Shown here: piece after piece, positions 24,893 through 38,459 of the stretch
How positions within the stretch are numbered: position 1 is the stretch's first letter
How the letters are laid out: every line of letters starts with the position of its first letter
Source: Motacilla alba alba
Taxonomy: Eukaryota > Chordata > Aves > Passeriformes > Motacillidae
Assembly: GCF_015832195.1 (NCBI RefSeq)
Contig: NC_052018.1
Location: forward strand, 26,378,115-26,442,114
Reading direction: 5' to 3'
DNA: 64,000 bases
Translations under genes and position numbers: made by a program
The notes under the pieces: generated by a model
What the model was told of the DNA's origin: nothing
What the model saw: only the letters and a program-made list of their open reading frames with translations
Database searches by the model: none

Positions 24893-27800
24893 TAACTTTA
24901 TGGCCTGGGCTGGACTGACAAGCAAGGCCAAGGAAAAGCTGTTCTGGTTGAAGACATAGATTTGAAAGTAAATTATACTCTTTTTAAAAGATGATTATAA
25001 AGACTATAAAAGATAAAGAAGATCTATGTTTGCCTGGTAGCAGAATTTTTTCCTAGATCTCATAGTTCATGAGTGAATCCTAAATACACTTAGATGTGAG
25101 ATAAGTGCTGCTTATCTTCAGAAATAACGTTTGCTCAAGGTATGAACAGTGGAACTGTAGTTGTACAGCCAATATGACAGATGAGATGTGTCTTGAGCTG
25201 TGAACCCAAATTGTACTGCAGTTAATTATCTGCTGTTGAAACTCAGAGTCTCACCAGACAGAAATTAGGTATTGTATTACTGAGGGCTACCCCAGAGCCA
25301 CTTCAAGGCAAAGAGTGGAAAAATACTGTACTCTATTTAACATAAGGCAAACCAGCACAAATCTACTATGATAAGCAAAAAGAAAACAGACTTTTTTTCT
25401 AATGTATAGGTCTCCATATATTAATTACTTTGTGTAAATTGCAGATAATTTATTATTTACACAATTTAAAGCTCTTTATTTTTCAAAAAAATAATCATAT
25501 GTAAAATTTACTGAGATCTGTGCAATCCCCTTTGTTAAACACCAATGTAAAATCTCTTGCCTGTATTTGTCAACATATTCCTATATCTTGTTAATATAAC
25601 TGAAAAATTTATGTGTGACCTAAAAGAATTTTACTTTATTAAACTGTGTGGAGTTCTAACATTTCTATCAGTTGTACTGTGAAATGACAGTTGATAGCAG
25701 TTTTAAGTTAACCACTTCTTAAAAATGTAGTCTGGAAATATATTAATCTCTACTGAAGGCTGAAGCAATCTATAAAAAAAGTCTCAGCTTATTAAATTTT
25801 TTTTTTTTTGCCTTTATCTTTTTCTGGCCAGTGCTAAGTAAGCTCTAATTTTCTAGGAAATGGTAGACTGCATAGATAAAATTAAGGCTAGATAGCAGAT
25901 AGAAAATACTAATTTGTAATTTTTGACTCTTGAATCTATACTGAATCTCTATGTACAAATTTCCGTCTTGAGACAATGAGATTTAAGGATGTTTTTTCTG
26001 ACACAAAGACACAGATATTGGTTTACTTTTGTCTTGTGAGCTTCCTTTTCCTGTAGTTGTTTTAAATGCAGGAGTACAAAAAGATAAGAAATACTGATAA
26101 TCTTACTGACATAACAAAATCTCCAAGCATTTGTTTTCAGATTTTTTCAATAGGATTATTCTTCCAACAGTACTGGTAATGTACCCAAAGATTTTTTTTT
26201 TCTTCTTATTAGTAGCATCTTTAGGGAACCTTAATCTCTGAGTAATTGAGAAACATTGGCTAAGATGTTAGCTTTAAATGACACATTGGTAGCTGCCAAT
26301 TAAATTGATAGTTAAAACTTTAATTGAGAGTAACGTCAGAAGGTAACTACTCTGTCACTGAATTTTTACTGCTTTAATAAATTACTGACCTGATGCAACT
26401 CTGCACCTGGCTGAGGTATATCATCACAATATATTGGAATCTTTTTACCACATAAAGGCAAAAATTGTGATTTTAATCCTTTCTATCATAAAGCTTTATA
26501 TTCTGTTTTGTTTTGTTGCCAAATTTTGGATAGCTATATAGATGGATATTTTTCCTTTCAGTCTGTCCAGCTGTCTCATCATCCCTGCACCATTTTTTTC
26601 TATGACTTTCAATGTAAGACTCTTACTTGCTTCAACCTCATAAAGAATCAACAATCGCTCCTTACAAACAGAGGCAAATAGATAATATTCTATAAGACAG
26701 TCCTGGCATATTGCAACACAATGCTCTGTGCTTTAAAATTTTTTTCAGTGTTGCTTTGTTTTGCAAAAGCAAGTAGGTGTTCTTGATCTACTTTAAAGAA
26801 CCATTATACTCTCTAAATGTTATGCAAAATGGAGGAAAAGACACTTAGACATTAAATTTTGCATTAAAAGTTACCATTCTGGACCAGCTCCTCACATTTG
26901 CCCTTTTCTCTGTCTGTGCATATAACATAATTCTTAAACCGGCTATTTGTGCTGTTATATTTGTAGAGACATTTATAGTGAGCATTCTGTCAAAATTTAG
27001 TATTTGACCACTGTGAGTGCTGACATTTTTATGCTTCCACTAAAACACTCAGGTTGACTTCAGACCTGCATTTTATAAACAGAAGCAGCAGTTCCCTCTA
27101 ACCCATCAAGATACCAAGATGCTGTGAAGAGACACAATTCAGGGTCCGTATCCTCTGCTACTTTTGTGAAAAAACATTTGAACAGTAGGAGTGGTTAGTG
27201 TGCTCCTAGCTGTTCCTAATGTTTTAGTGAATATTCTAGGGAGAATGTAATAATGTTTCTTTGTCTATCTGCTGCACAGAGATGTTGGTCTCTGTTCAAT
27301 TTTTCTATTTAGTTTAATGTTCTCAGCATGCTAACTCACTCTTCGGAGTTCTGGGCAATGTCTAGAACATATTAAAAACTCATCTACATATTTTAAAGAA
27401 AGATATTGTATCTGCAGTTCTTTTAATATGAAATGAACCTTGACAGTTTTCATTTTATGTCTGACAGCCTGGACTTTAAGCACAAGGCTTACTAGCTGCT
27501 CTAAAATTAGCCAAAGTAATGCAAAGGGAATATATTAAAATAAAGTGAAAGGATTGTTTGTTTAGCTGTCATTAATGTGTAGAATTATTTTCTGTTACAT
27601 AATTTATACATGATCTCTACTGCCTTACCTCTTGGCTCTGCAAAAATACTCGTAAGTTGGATACAAGTTGCTGCATTTCTCTATTTTGAATGATTCTCTC
27701 GGCTTTCCAAAATCATTTTGTCAAAGGAATACAAATACTGTGTTAACACAGCTCAGGCCCTGTGACTTCAAGACATCACAGAAGCTTGGATTTTTTACTA

Positions 27801-30725
27801 ACTGTACACTCACCATTTTCTCCCGAATGCTACTTCCATAATAGGCAGACACAGAGAAAACCTATCTTGCACAATTTAATGGAACATGACAGTAGCAGTT
27901 AAGCCTGCATAGGAATAATTATCTCCACCCAGCATCCCGCTCAAGCCCCTCCTTTGCACTGCAGCTCAGTTGACAGCCATTCTGTTCCTTTGCAGCACTC
28001 TAGGTCTACCTTGGCCAAGCCATCCACACAGCTGAAGCCATTTGGCAGCATTCCACTTTTTATTTCAGTTCAGCTTGGCGTTGCAAAGCATTGGTATTGC
28101 TTCAGTTCAGCTTGGTATTGCAAAGCTTGCTTGCATAGCATTCTGATTTAAAGACAAAACAGCTGCAAATCTGAACCATACAAGACCAAAAGGTGATTGG
28201 GAGGGCTGCCTGAGAAAAAAAGCATGTTAACAGGGACTTGCCCTCAAGTGAGACTATTTGTATTTCAGTTCTATTTACATTGACAAAAGACCTAATGCTC
28301 CCCAGCTTTTTCAATAATCATATGAAATAATGAAAAGTATGAAAAAACTTCGGCTAAACATAAAATAGTGGCATAAGAATGAGAAACTATAAATAATATT
28401 GGAAAGGGAGCTGATACACAGAGTGACACAGATCATTTAGTAGCTGATTAAGACTTTTTTAACGTAGCCATGTATTCCATAAAAGATCTAGTAAGAACAA
28501 TTCATAGGATATACAGGCTGTGACCAAATAACTCAGCATGTGTTCCCAGCATAAAGCTTTGTGAAAAATAAAGGATAGTTACAATAATTTCAAATAAAAA
28601 TGCAATGCTTGGATTCAAGAATAGAGAGTAGTTTTACTGCTGCATATGAGTGCAGCTAATATTAGAGCAGTACCTACATAGACAAATGCATCCTTTCTTA
28701 AAATGATGCTAAAAGCCAAAAGACATAATTCAAAAGAGATTCAGTCTTATGTCAGAAAATTTTGGAAAAAAACATATTCTTTAAAAACTCAATTTGTGTG
28801 TGCCTAAGGAGAACTGGAGAAGGAGGCGAGTATATTATGTGGCGTATGTACCTTTTCAATCTTAGCATCCTATGAGGAAAAGGCATAACAAGAACAAAAT
28901 TCTAGCAGCTGAAGCAAAAAAAAAATTACATTTCAATTTGAGAAACATGTTTTGAATAATAAGTATGCAAAGCTGCTCACAAAAAATACCAAGATAAATA
29001 GTGAGTTCTCCATCACTTATCTTCAAATCAAATATTTGCCTTTCTAGAAAAGAAATTTTGATCAAATTGAGCTCACAAGAGTGAAGTATAGCAAGAGTGA
29101 AGTATAATCATTCTGGCTCTAAAAAGTATCAATGTGAACCTGTTATAACTATATAGTAATCATGAGCACACACATGATTAATATTATGGACAGACTTAAA
29201 TTTCTCCACACAAGAAGGGCATAGGATCACAATGGAGATGGAACTGCTGTTAGTCCCTAGCTGCTGACATGGCAAAAAATCCCAGAGCATAAAATGCAGG
29301 AAAGTATGAAGTACAACAACATTATTTTCTGACAGTGTCATACTAATGTTCTGCTTATGCAAAGGGCCATCTGCAACAGCATGTCGACTTCCCCAAAATT
29401 AAACCCAGGCCAGAAGGCTTTGCTATATGTACTAAGATTTGAGTGATCCTTTTATTTATCAGCGGTGGTTAGTAAGAGTTAGTCAAGCCTGATCCATTTA
29501 AAGGTCATCAGCAAGGAGAGGTCTTCAGATTATCATATTACTTTCTGCTGAAATACACTAGAAATGACTGCAGACTCTTGGAAAACCCTCACTGAACACA
29601 TAGCTCTCTGTGTCCTATCCTGTATGTGGAATACATCATTAGAAAGGGGTTTGGGTTGATAAGGACCTGATAAATCACACATAGATTTAGGTAGTGGGTC
29701 CTCCTATGTGTCTGAATCAGGACCATGAGAGATTTTAGAGATAGTTATGAAACAAAATGTCTGATTATATTATAAAAACAGTCTAGAGCAAGATAATAAA
29801 AGATACCATCCTGAAAATGCTTCTGTTCAGTTTCCATCTAGTGCATAAGCTGGACAAGTGCCTTTCTGTTTGACCTGAAACAACTGATGCCTGTAGTGCT
29901 ACTGATTCACTGTCCTGAACAAATATCCTAATAATGTGCTTTTTGCCCAGATTTTAAAAGCCATGAAATCAGTACTTCCACCTAAGTCCCATAATGTAGT
30001 AAAGATGCCCATGATATGCCCAGCACACATCAAGGCATTCCAAGATGTTTCACTAACTATTTTGGAAAACATAGCTAACAGTGCCAGTGATGGCTATGTG
30101 TTCTGTCCTGTTCCTTCTTACATGACTTAAACTTGCAGCAGAGCATATAAATGTTATGGCATCTGTGAGAAAGATGGCAAATTCTTTTAGCCATTTTAAC
30201 CACAGAACTCAATAGTGCTGTATATTGATCACTGGGTAATAAACAATACCATTAAATTCCTGGAGCAAATACATGAAAACAGAATCCACTTTTCCAGACT
30301 GGTTGCAACAATAACAGGGGTAGAGATGATACTCTTCTTACTTGGCTTCTTTTCTGTCCTTTGATTCATGAATCTGTTCTCTGCTCCTCAGGGGTATAAC
30401 TTGAACAGGAAAGATGAAAAATAGCCAATCTAGAATTTAGGGTTTGTTCTTGAGAGATTTTAAATGCTTGATTACCCTTAAGATGAAGAAATGCAGAATG
30501 CATGTCTCCTTTTGTGGGTACCTTTCTATGGGCTATTTTATAAAAAATGTGTGACCTACCCAAGAGCTACATTTTAAAAGAAAATATATTCAACTAAAAG
30601 AAAATGGAAAACACCCCTCTTTTCTCCCAGTATTTTGCACTAAATGCAAGAAGAAATTGAAGGAAAAGATGTGTCCCTTTACAAATTCTCCAGTTCATTT
30701 TTTCACACTGACATGTTTTCTCCAA
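24893..30725. other. Unique AT-rich DNA, no gene seen
   Basis: No recognised exon or large repeat. It includes a T13 run (25797-25809), a partial direct duplication at 28064-28126 and a 14-bp doublet of AAGAGTGAAGTATA near 29078-29106. The 27930-28060 stretch is slightly G+C-richer. Confidence 0.55.
28064..28126. repeat. Two-copy 26-bp direct repeat
   Basis: TTCAGTTCAGCTTGG followed by (CG/TA)TTGCAAAGC occurs at 28064-28089 and again at 28101-28126, with two mismatches and 11 bp between. It is a local duplication of no assigned function. Confidence 0.85.
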
Positions 30726-30743
30726 AATATAATATAATATAAT
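30726..30743. repeat. Short (AATAT)n repeat
   Basis: Three AATAT units plus AAT. Confidence 0.85.
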
Positions 30744-32434
30744 GAGAATGAAATCAGAGCTGAGCATCACAAGAAGAACTGATGTGTCATGATACAGAAT
30801 AGAACATGGTGTGACAAGCTAATTATAGTCCATAGCAAGAGGAAGCTTAACTAGCTAATAAGTGACAAGCATACTGTGGCTTTAGACTGTCTAGTTTATT
30901 TCTGTTTCTGAAGATAGTTATGAAGAACATGGTCTTCTCTGGGATATTCCTTACTGTGCTCTGTTATCACTGAAGATTTGGCAGTGATGCAGCTTTTTTG
31001 CTGAGTTATACAGATACGCTGTAAACCTATAATTTAAAATAAATCTAAATTCTTCCTAGAAAAAATCTAGAAGATTTTTCTTCTTCCTAATACAGGCTGC
31101 TGTTAAGTTGACTGAATTATCAATATTTTGTAATTAACAATGCATCTCCTTTCTTTGAAGTCATACTAAAAAAGTATCATGGTACCTCTCCATGGCTACG
31201 TTATATTGTTGAGGCTATTTGTCAATAACTTCTTAGAGTCAAGGAATGTGCTTATTTTATGTGCCTATGCTTATTTTATTTGCCATTTTCAAGGCATGTG
31301 TTACTGGAAAATGGTTTTAAGACAGAATGTTTAATGAAGAAGCTATAAATTATATAAATTTCCTTCCTGGTTATTACTGACCACGTGTGTCCTACTCTTT
31401 GTTCTCCATTCTATGATGAGAAGTAAAAGAAGTGTACAAGAACCATGCATCACATTGCACACCACTAATGGGAGAGTGATCATTTCAAAGAACTACCTGC
31501 AAAACTCTGCCACAATGCTAACTAGTCTTGGTGCCTAAAATTTGATGCCCTGAAGATTTAGCTGCACTATTCTGAAGCAGAATATTAACATTCATTATAG
31601 AAAAATAGAGTCATAAAAAATTCATGACTACAGGAAACAGCTTAATTATGAAATGTGTATTTTGGAGAAAAGTGGGACATATTCTTGAAGAATATCACAA
31701 AGGTCTCAAACCATTGTGGCTCTTTGGTTCAACTCAAAACCCTTTGATGTTTGTACTTGAGTTTTCAGAGTACCAGGCAACTTATCGTGTTTCTGTTGTT
31801 CTTCTGTTGCATAAGAAAAAATTAAATATAAAAGTAAAACCATAAGGCACATGAAGCAATATCAGCATTTTCAAGAGGTTCTGTTTATTGCATTACCAGA
31901 TTTTTTATTCATGAACTTTGCTGTAATCATATTAGTATCAAAGTTTATTATTTTACTGATGACAGCATTATTAATGTAATTACTGATGATTACTGATTAA
32001 TTATGGATTTCCAGTATTAATAAAATAATGCTAGTTTTTAAGGTTGATATAATTTTAAAATGCATTATGACTAGGCTTTGCTTATGATACATAGATGAAT
32101 GATATTCATTCCAAGGCTTAATTTTAATATTTCAGCAAATTTTGTACAAGACATCCTTTCATTTTTAAACTCAAAAATGTACTGATTTTAGGAGGCATAA
32201 GAAGTGAGTCCTATAGACTGTTCTTTTCTTATCCTTATATAAGGTCACACAGATTGAATTCAGAACTAGTTATTGGCCAAAAATGATGTGTGAAAGCTGA
32301 AAGTTCTATATCAGTAAGCCATTACTAAGAGAATAATTAGGTGGAGAAAAGATAGATCTATAGGACTACAGAGAGCTTGTAGCCAAATGAAGGGGGTGTT
32401 GCCGACAGAGAAGTGGAAGCTTGCTAAGATATAA
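30744..32434. other. Unique AT-rich DNA, no gene seen
   Basis: No exon or repeat family recognised. A small doublet of TGCTTATTTTAT lies at about 31250-31280. Confidence 0.55.
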
Positions 32435-32974
32435 TGGACATTACCTACCTTGAACACAGCAGGCAGCTAAAATCCCCACAGCTGTTTCCTCACTACCCTC
32501 CAGTGAGATGGGGAGAGAACTAGGACAAATTGTGCAGCTTGTGGGTTGAGATAGAGACAATTTATAAATAGGACAGAAAAAGAATTGGGAAAAAAATAAG
32601 GAGATTGAAAAAGTAATGCACAATGCAATTGGTCAAGAGCCACTTACCAATGCCCAGCTGGCCCCTGAGCACTGGGCCTTCACCCAAAGCCAACTTACCC
32701 CAGTTTTATTGCTCAGAATGACTCCAGATGGTGTGGAACACCCCTGTGTCAGCTGTCACAGCTTTGTCTCCTCCCAGTTGCTTGTGCATCCTCAACCTCC
32801 TTGCTAGCAGGATGGCATGAGGGACTGAAATGTCTTTGACTTAATGTTAGCCCTGGCCAACCACAACTGAAGCATCAGCCTGTTGTCAATGTTATGCTCA
32901 CTCTAAATCCAAAACACAGCACTGTACCAACTGCAGGGACAAAAATTAACTCTATCCCAGCTGAAAGCATGACA
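32435..32974 (-). mobile_element. Degraded avian ERVL-type LTR (minus strand)
   Basis: On the minus strand the element starts TGTCATGCTTTCAGCTGGGA, followed by TAGAGTTAATTTTTGTCC and TGTGTTTTGGATTTAGAG. These match the start of a very common avian LTR that I know as beginning TGTGCTGGTTTTGGCTGGGA. Further matching landmarks are GGGAGGAGACAAAGCTGTGA and a decayed TATA region (CAATAAAACTGGGG, near 32700-32714), then CTCAACCCACAAGC, with TTCTCTCCCCATCTCACTGG near the other end. The left border is approximate and no target-site duplication was found, so it is old. The plus-strand 63-codon and minus-strand 97-codon frames inside it are not genes. The ERVL class comes from memory of the family and is less sure than the LTR call. 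Confidence 0.75.
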
Positions 32975-33804
32975 AACACGCAAGTAGCACAACAGGAAAC
33001 AGAGTATAAGCGGTAATAGCACAGCAATGCTACCAAGAGTAAACTGGGCCTAAATATATGAATGACACATAACCAAAAAAGTTGTAAATGAGGGCTTGTG
33101 TCTACACTTAACAGTAGAGTACAGTAAACTTCAAAAGAGGTTTTTAAGTTGCAAAGTTGCAAGACCAAAAGAAAAATAAAAAAAAAAGAGGAGTGATCAG
33201 AGTAATTGGTATAATTGCAGTCCTATTGCAGAATGATTGGGAAGCAAACTAAAATAAGTCCTTATCTGAAAAATATGATCAACTTTCTACTTTCTTTGGA
33301 GTAGGAACTGAAAGACATCCAGAAAGAAATGGGTAAGAAAGAGTCACCCACTTCAGTACTGACCTCCTCCACTGAATATCACTCCAGCCTGGCCAGCCCA
33401 GCCTTGAAGACTAAGGCTGTGAGGGCTGTGACCTTCACTGCCAACCACAGCAGTACCACACTTTGACACTGAGTGTAGGGTGAGGCTGTCAAGGACTGAT
33501 TATTTGAATATATAATAATGACAGATAATGAGTAAGAGCTAAGCCTTATCAGCAAGTATGGGGTCGATGAATGTCGGTCTTCAAAAGTGCTATTCCAAAG
33601 TCTGAAACTGGCCTGATTTATTCATCTCTTTATTCTTCCACCACAGCGATTTCTCATTTCCTGGGGCTTTTGGATATGCTTAGTTGCCAAAGGGCTTTTG
33701 CAGAAGCTCTGAGGGGAAATTATTGATATGTGTTGTCACTCCCATATAGCCAGTAAAACAACCCCAGCCTAAACCAAATAAACTAAACAGTTGACTAAAG
33801 CCAA
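32975..33804. other. Unique DNA, no gene seen
   Basis: Nothing recognised. A G+C-richer patch at 33340-33480 gave no readable exon. Confidence 0.5.
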
Positions 33805-33870
33805 ATAGAATCATATGATCATTAAGATTGGAAAGAACCTCCAGAAGTAAATGTCTTCCCCTCATTTAAA
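33805..33870 (-). mobile_element. Short CR1 3'-tail fragment (minus strand)
   Basis: ATAGAATCATATGATCATTA followed by AGATTGGAAAGAACCT is the reverse of the CR1 3' terminus (AGGTC...TTCCAACCTTAATGAT-TCTATGAT). Only some 60 bp can be recognised. Confidence 0.75.
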
Positions 33871-35394
33871 ACACACCTGACAGTGAGGCTTTCTTCAAAT
33901 TTCTTCTTCCTTCTTTCTCAAAGGACAACATAAAACATGTGATGGGAGCTGGATAAAAAAGAGGAAATTATAGGAATCCAAGTGATGGAAGTGCCAGAAA
34001 ACCTGAGAAGCTGTGGAGGAGCTACAAGACTGAGGGAAAAGACAAGAAGCTCTCAAAACAGAGCAGTGGAAATGAATAAAATAGAGATTAGTTTGGTTTA
34101 AACTCTGAAAAGAAATTCTTCATTTCTGTCATTAGAGTCTGAAGGAAAGAGAGATGAAGAAAATGCTTTCTTGTTTGTGGAGATAGAGACAAGGAGATAC
34201 CTTACCAATTATTGTAATGAGCAAAACAAACTTTACTTGGAAAAAAAAATCAATTTATTGCCAACTAGAAGAGATTGGTTTAATGAGGGGGAAAAAAAGA
34301 CAAAAACAGCCCTCCACAGCTTCTTTTCCCCTGTGATTTGCTGGCTGAGCTTCACTTCTTCACTCTAGACTTCCAGGAGGTGATGGAGACTTGGGGGAAA
34401 ACACTGATAGTGCTGGGGCATGTACAAAATGCCCCTGATGTAATTTGCCTTTGCCTTTTTGTAGAGGCCTGGCTCAAAGCTTACTGTGCCGCAGAAAAAC
34501 TGATTCATTCAAGTAGTGTTTTAGTCAGATCCTACAAAAAATATCAAATAAGCTAGCCTGTTTCCTTACCTATTTTTCTGCCTTTTTTTTTTTTTGGTAA
34601 AAAGTAGTAAATGTTAGAAGTGATTCCACAAAGCTAGATTGCATAGCTTGTATTGTACTTCATGTGATTGTTGTCAGTATTTTATATAAAAGGCGTTAAC
34701 TGTGTTTCTTTTTATAATAGATTATTTTGACACAAATAAAAAAAACCCTAGTTTTATGGGATTGAAACATTGAGAAATAACAATTACCAAACAGAGAAGA
34801 GCCCCATAATTTTCTGGCGGCTCTGCCAGTGAAAGGTCTTATCAATGAGTGCAAGAGGAACTACCAGCTATGAGGGTAAGAATTGGTCAGCCCTCTTTAG
34901 GTCTGTGGACCTTTGAGGAGGTTTTGCTTAAAAAACTCGTGTATTTTATGTTAGAGTTACAGCTTTAGCCCCAGATGTGCATTGGAGGTTATGGATCATA
35001 ACACCACCTATAGTAGGCAGCCAAAGATCACCTACTTCTTCCTCTTCAGTCTGACTCGTTAGCTGAAAGGGGGTGGGACGCTACTGAGCAAATCCTAACT
35101 AATTTCCTATAAGAATGACATTTTGGTCCTTATTGTAATGGATATGTTATCAATTTTTATTAAAGCTTTTTTAACCTGACTAGGTTGTTATGAGATTATG
35201 ACTAGGGACATGAACTACTTGTAAGGTGAACCTTTAATCATGAATCAGAAACACAGTATTTACAAAATAAATTTATTTTTGATTGAGTCTTGGAAGATAA
35301 ATGACAGGCATCTGCTACAGCTGGAGTGAACATTTTAGCTTTAATCTGAATAACTTTATAGCCATAAAGTAAATAGTTAATTTAAATACATACA
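33871..35394. other. Unique AT-rich DNA, no gene seen
   Basis: No exon or repeat family recognised; open frames of 65-72 codons (34171-34556) lack motifs. Confidence 0.55.
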
Positions 35395-35457
35395 TGTGTG
35401 TGTGTATGTGTATATATATATATATATATACATACACACACAGATACATATATATGT
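35395..35457. repeat. TG/TA/CA dinucleotide tract forming a long palindrome
   Basis: (TG)n, ATG, TG, (TA)10, CATA and (CA)n follow in order. The arms TGTGTGTGTATG (35397-35408) and CATACACACACA (35431-35442) are perfect reverse complements around a self-complementary TA core. A separate palindrome ACATATATATGT follows at 35446-35457. Confidence 0.93.
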
Positions 35458-38400
35458 CATGTGTACATTGCAGCAGATGTCGAAACTAATATTAATATCT
35501 AGACAATCATACCACTCACAGAGGAGGTTTATCATGGAGAGACATTTCATGATAGTGTTTAGACATAAGTCAAGCTGGTGCAGTAGAACGTGTTCCTCAT
35601 CCACAAATGCTAGCAAATGGAGTTTTAATTAGGCAAATTCCGCAGCACCTGTGACCCAGACAAGCCTCAACACCTTTTGTACAGGTGCCATGTAGACCAA
35701 AAAAAATGATTTGCCATCAAAATGCAGTCATTCCCTCAGAAAATCTCTGATATATTTAGACTTATATGAAAGATAAAAATGAGTTCACCAAGTGCCTTTG
35801 GCTAAATAAATCCTGAGGGAAGTGTATGAAATAACCCACAATAAATTGCCGTCTTTTGAACATCTTCCTACATGATTAGTACAAATTCAGATAGGTTTCT
35901 TCCTTTGCAATTGCTGTGAAAGGTAAATATTTCACCAGTAATGCTAGCTGGCAGTGTGATACACTAAGAATATAATAGTTTTAACCCATAGTTCTGCAGT
36001 GCTATTTCCATAATTGTTTGCGTCTCAAAGCCCCCTCCCTGTTTTCTCTATAGGGTTATTGCTCTCAGCATAACTGGAGCAGAGAATGGATAAGTTCAAA
36101 TCTGGCATCAAAAATGATACTTGCATTAAATCACAGTCCTGTTTATCTGTAAGACACAATGATTTTTTACTGGATTTCATGTCAATATTTGCCTTAAGAT
36201 TCTTTTCCTCCTCAGAGGGGTGGAATGCCTGTGATAAACAAGCATTGCAACAGTCTGTGGTGCTGCTTTGTCCTTGAAAGTGACAAAAAAGCATGCAAAC
36301 ATATGATGTGAAGGGCAGATGCTGTCAAACCATGGCTGAAGGGGCTGTGGAGCTGTATGACAATTACCTACCTTGTCACTGGGAGCCCATATACCAACCC
36401 AGTCAGCAGCAAAAACAGAATTAGAACACTCTTGGCTACTTTTCAGTCTGGTTGGCATTCCCTCCATGTCTTATAATTTGCTCTGAATATTAAGAAAACA
36501 AAACCTGAATTAACATTTTTATTGCTCTTGATGGTTACAGACATTAAAGTGTATATTTCTCTCACATGTTAAGAATCTGAAACAGAATACTTTTTTGTTG
36601 CCCTATCTTTAGTGACTTTTAGATAATCAGACAAAAATTGTCTTTGTGTTGTTGATGTTTTTGTATCCAGAAGTACAGTCTACTTATGCCTTTGCTTCTG
36701 AACACAACCAAATTAACCTCTCTTCACAAAAGATTAGGAAGAAGTCTGTAAATTATCCCTTGTAAAAGAAACTTAAAAATAAGAAAAAAGTAAAATAAGC
36801 TAATAAAGCATTAATTGATATTAAAAAAAAGACTATTTTTCCCTGGAACCAGGGCTATCAACAGAAAAATGAGAACTTTAATTAATTGTGCCCAGACACA
36901 AGAGGAGGTTGTCAGTGATGGAAGAACAAACATATTTTTGTATATTTTTTTCACCATGAGGTGGTAACATTGGCTCAAGCTGAAGAAAAAGATACTATAA
37001 GTATATATGAAAGACCACATTTAAAGGAAATTCTAGAATCCTGTCATGACAGTGCAGTACATTGCAATTTGATTCTTCTTTCCTGTCTCTTCCGATGTAA
37101 TTAATTCAGGCACCAAAGTTAGAAACTTCCAGCTCCTGCCTCAGCATGAATCTTACGTTGGTCAAAAAAAGAAAACTATTAATTGGGAAATGCCTACAAT
37201 GAAGCGCATGATAGACATGCCTGCTCCAGCTTCAAGTTGAGCGTTCAGAGGCGATGTCACTGCAGCAGTGCGGCAAATTGCAACTTCCAGACTTGCATGT
37301 GCAATGCCTGTACTGACTCTAATACTTGAACTCACTCACTTAAGGCTGGATTGCGTGTCCCTGCACAGCACTGCTTAGTAGGGTGCCAGCTCCTTAGCCC
37401 TGACCTTGTGAAGATGGTCACTGTTTCACCCACAAAGGAGAGAGGTCCTCCCTCTGACCTGTCCAGAGCTCTGCTTGCCTCAAAGCAATAGGGCAGGTGG
37501 CGCTCCAGCTTGGCAGCCTGAGTAACGGGGTTGTACTGACCACAGAGCACCCAGTGAATTCACCTACAAAACATCAAAGGAAAAATGAAATCTAAAGTAA
37601 TTTTCTAAGGGCAAAGGTTGAAATAGCACTAGTGGAGCAACAGGGAGCTGGTAAACAATTTTTTGTGAAATAAAGAAATGTTTTGCCTGATGACTGTTAT
37701 CTTACAACAGAAGGAAAGAATATACATTGTACAGTAAGAAAGAAAATAAAGAAGTAAAATTTCTTAAATTTCACAGAACTGGAACCATGAGACTGCCTCT
37801 AGGTTTTTCACAGAATTGGCCATTAATCATATTTTTATGAAAGATTGTTGTGATATAAATCTGATTCATTAAGTTACCCACAGCTCAGTTAACTGAGTGT
37901 TCAACACCAATTTGTAACTGCTGTGTCTGAATATGATTCAAGGAAGTCAGAAAATACTTTAATAATGAAAAAGAGAAATATTATTCTGATTTTTCTGGGC
38001 TTTCAGTGGTATTTTTAAAATATATTCTCTCAATATCCTACACAAGCTTTGAATATATTAAATGTATTTATAATTTTTAAAAATTATTAGTGTAGTCATA
38101 TGGTAAATATTACTTGTATTTGTGTAGGCAATCTGTAAAACCAGTTCATATTTTAAAGTTTTATGTACTTAGGTTGACTATTGAAGACTTTGAAGTATTC
38201 CACAATGGTGAAATGTTGTTATATCCAGTATGGATTTTGACCCAAAGCATCCCCCAGGAGGTACAAATCAATATAAGGTTCTAGATTTTCTGGGTCTGTA
38301 GTGTGAAGCAATAGCCAAGGAAAAAAAAAAAAGAAATGTAATTCTTAGGTAAATAGGAAAAGGATTAAAAAAATGGAAGTACAGGGCTGTTTTTGATTCT

Positions 38401-38459
38401 CTATGGTATTAGTGAGACCTCTACTGTGTTCTGTTTTATGAACTCATTTTAAAGCAGCA
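35458..38459. other. Unique DNA, no gene recognised; exon-like G+C-richer block at 37190-37560
   Basis: Most of the stretch is AT-rich with nothing recognised. The block 37190-37560 has a visibly higher G+C content and a 72-codon minus-strand open frame (37332-37550), discussed as a finding. I recognise no protein family in it. Confidence 0.45.
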
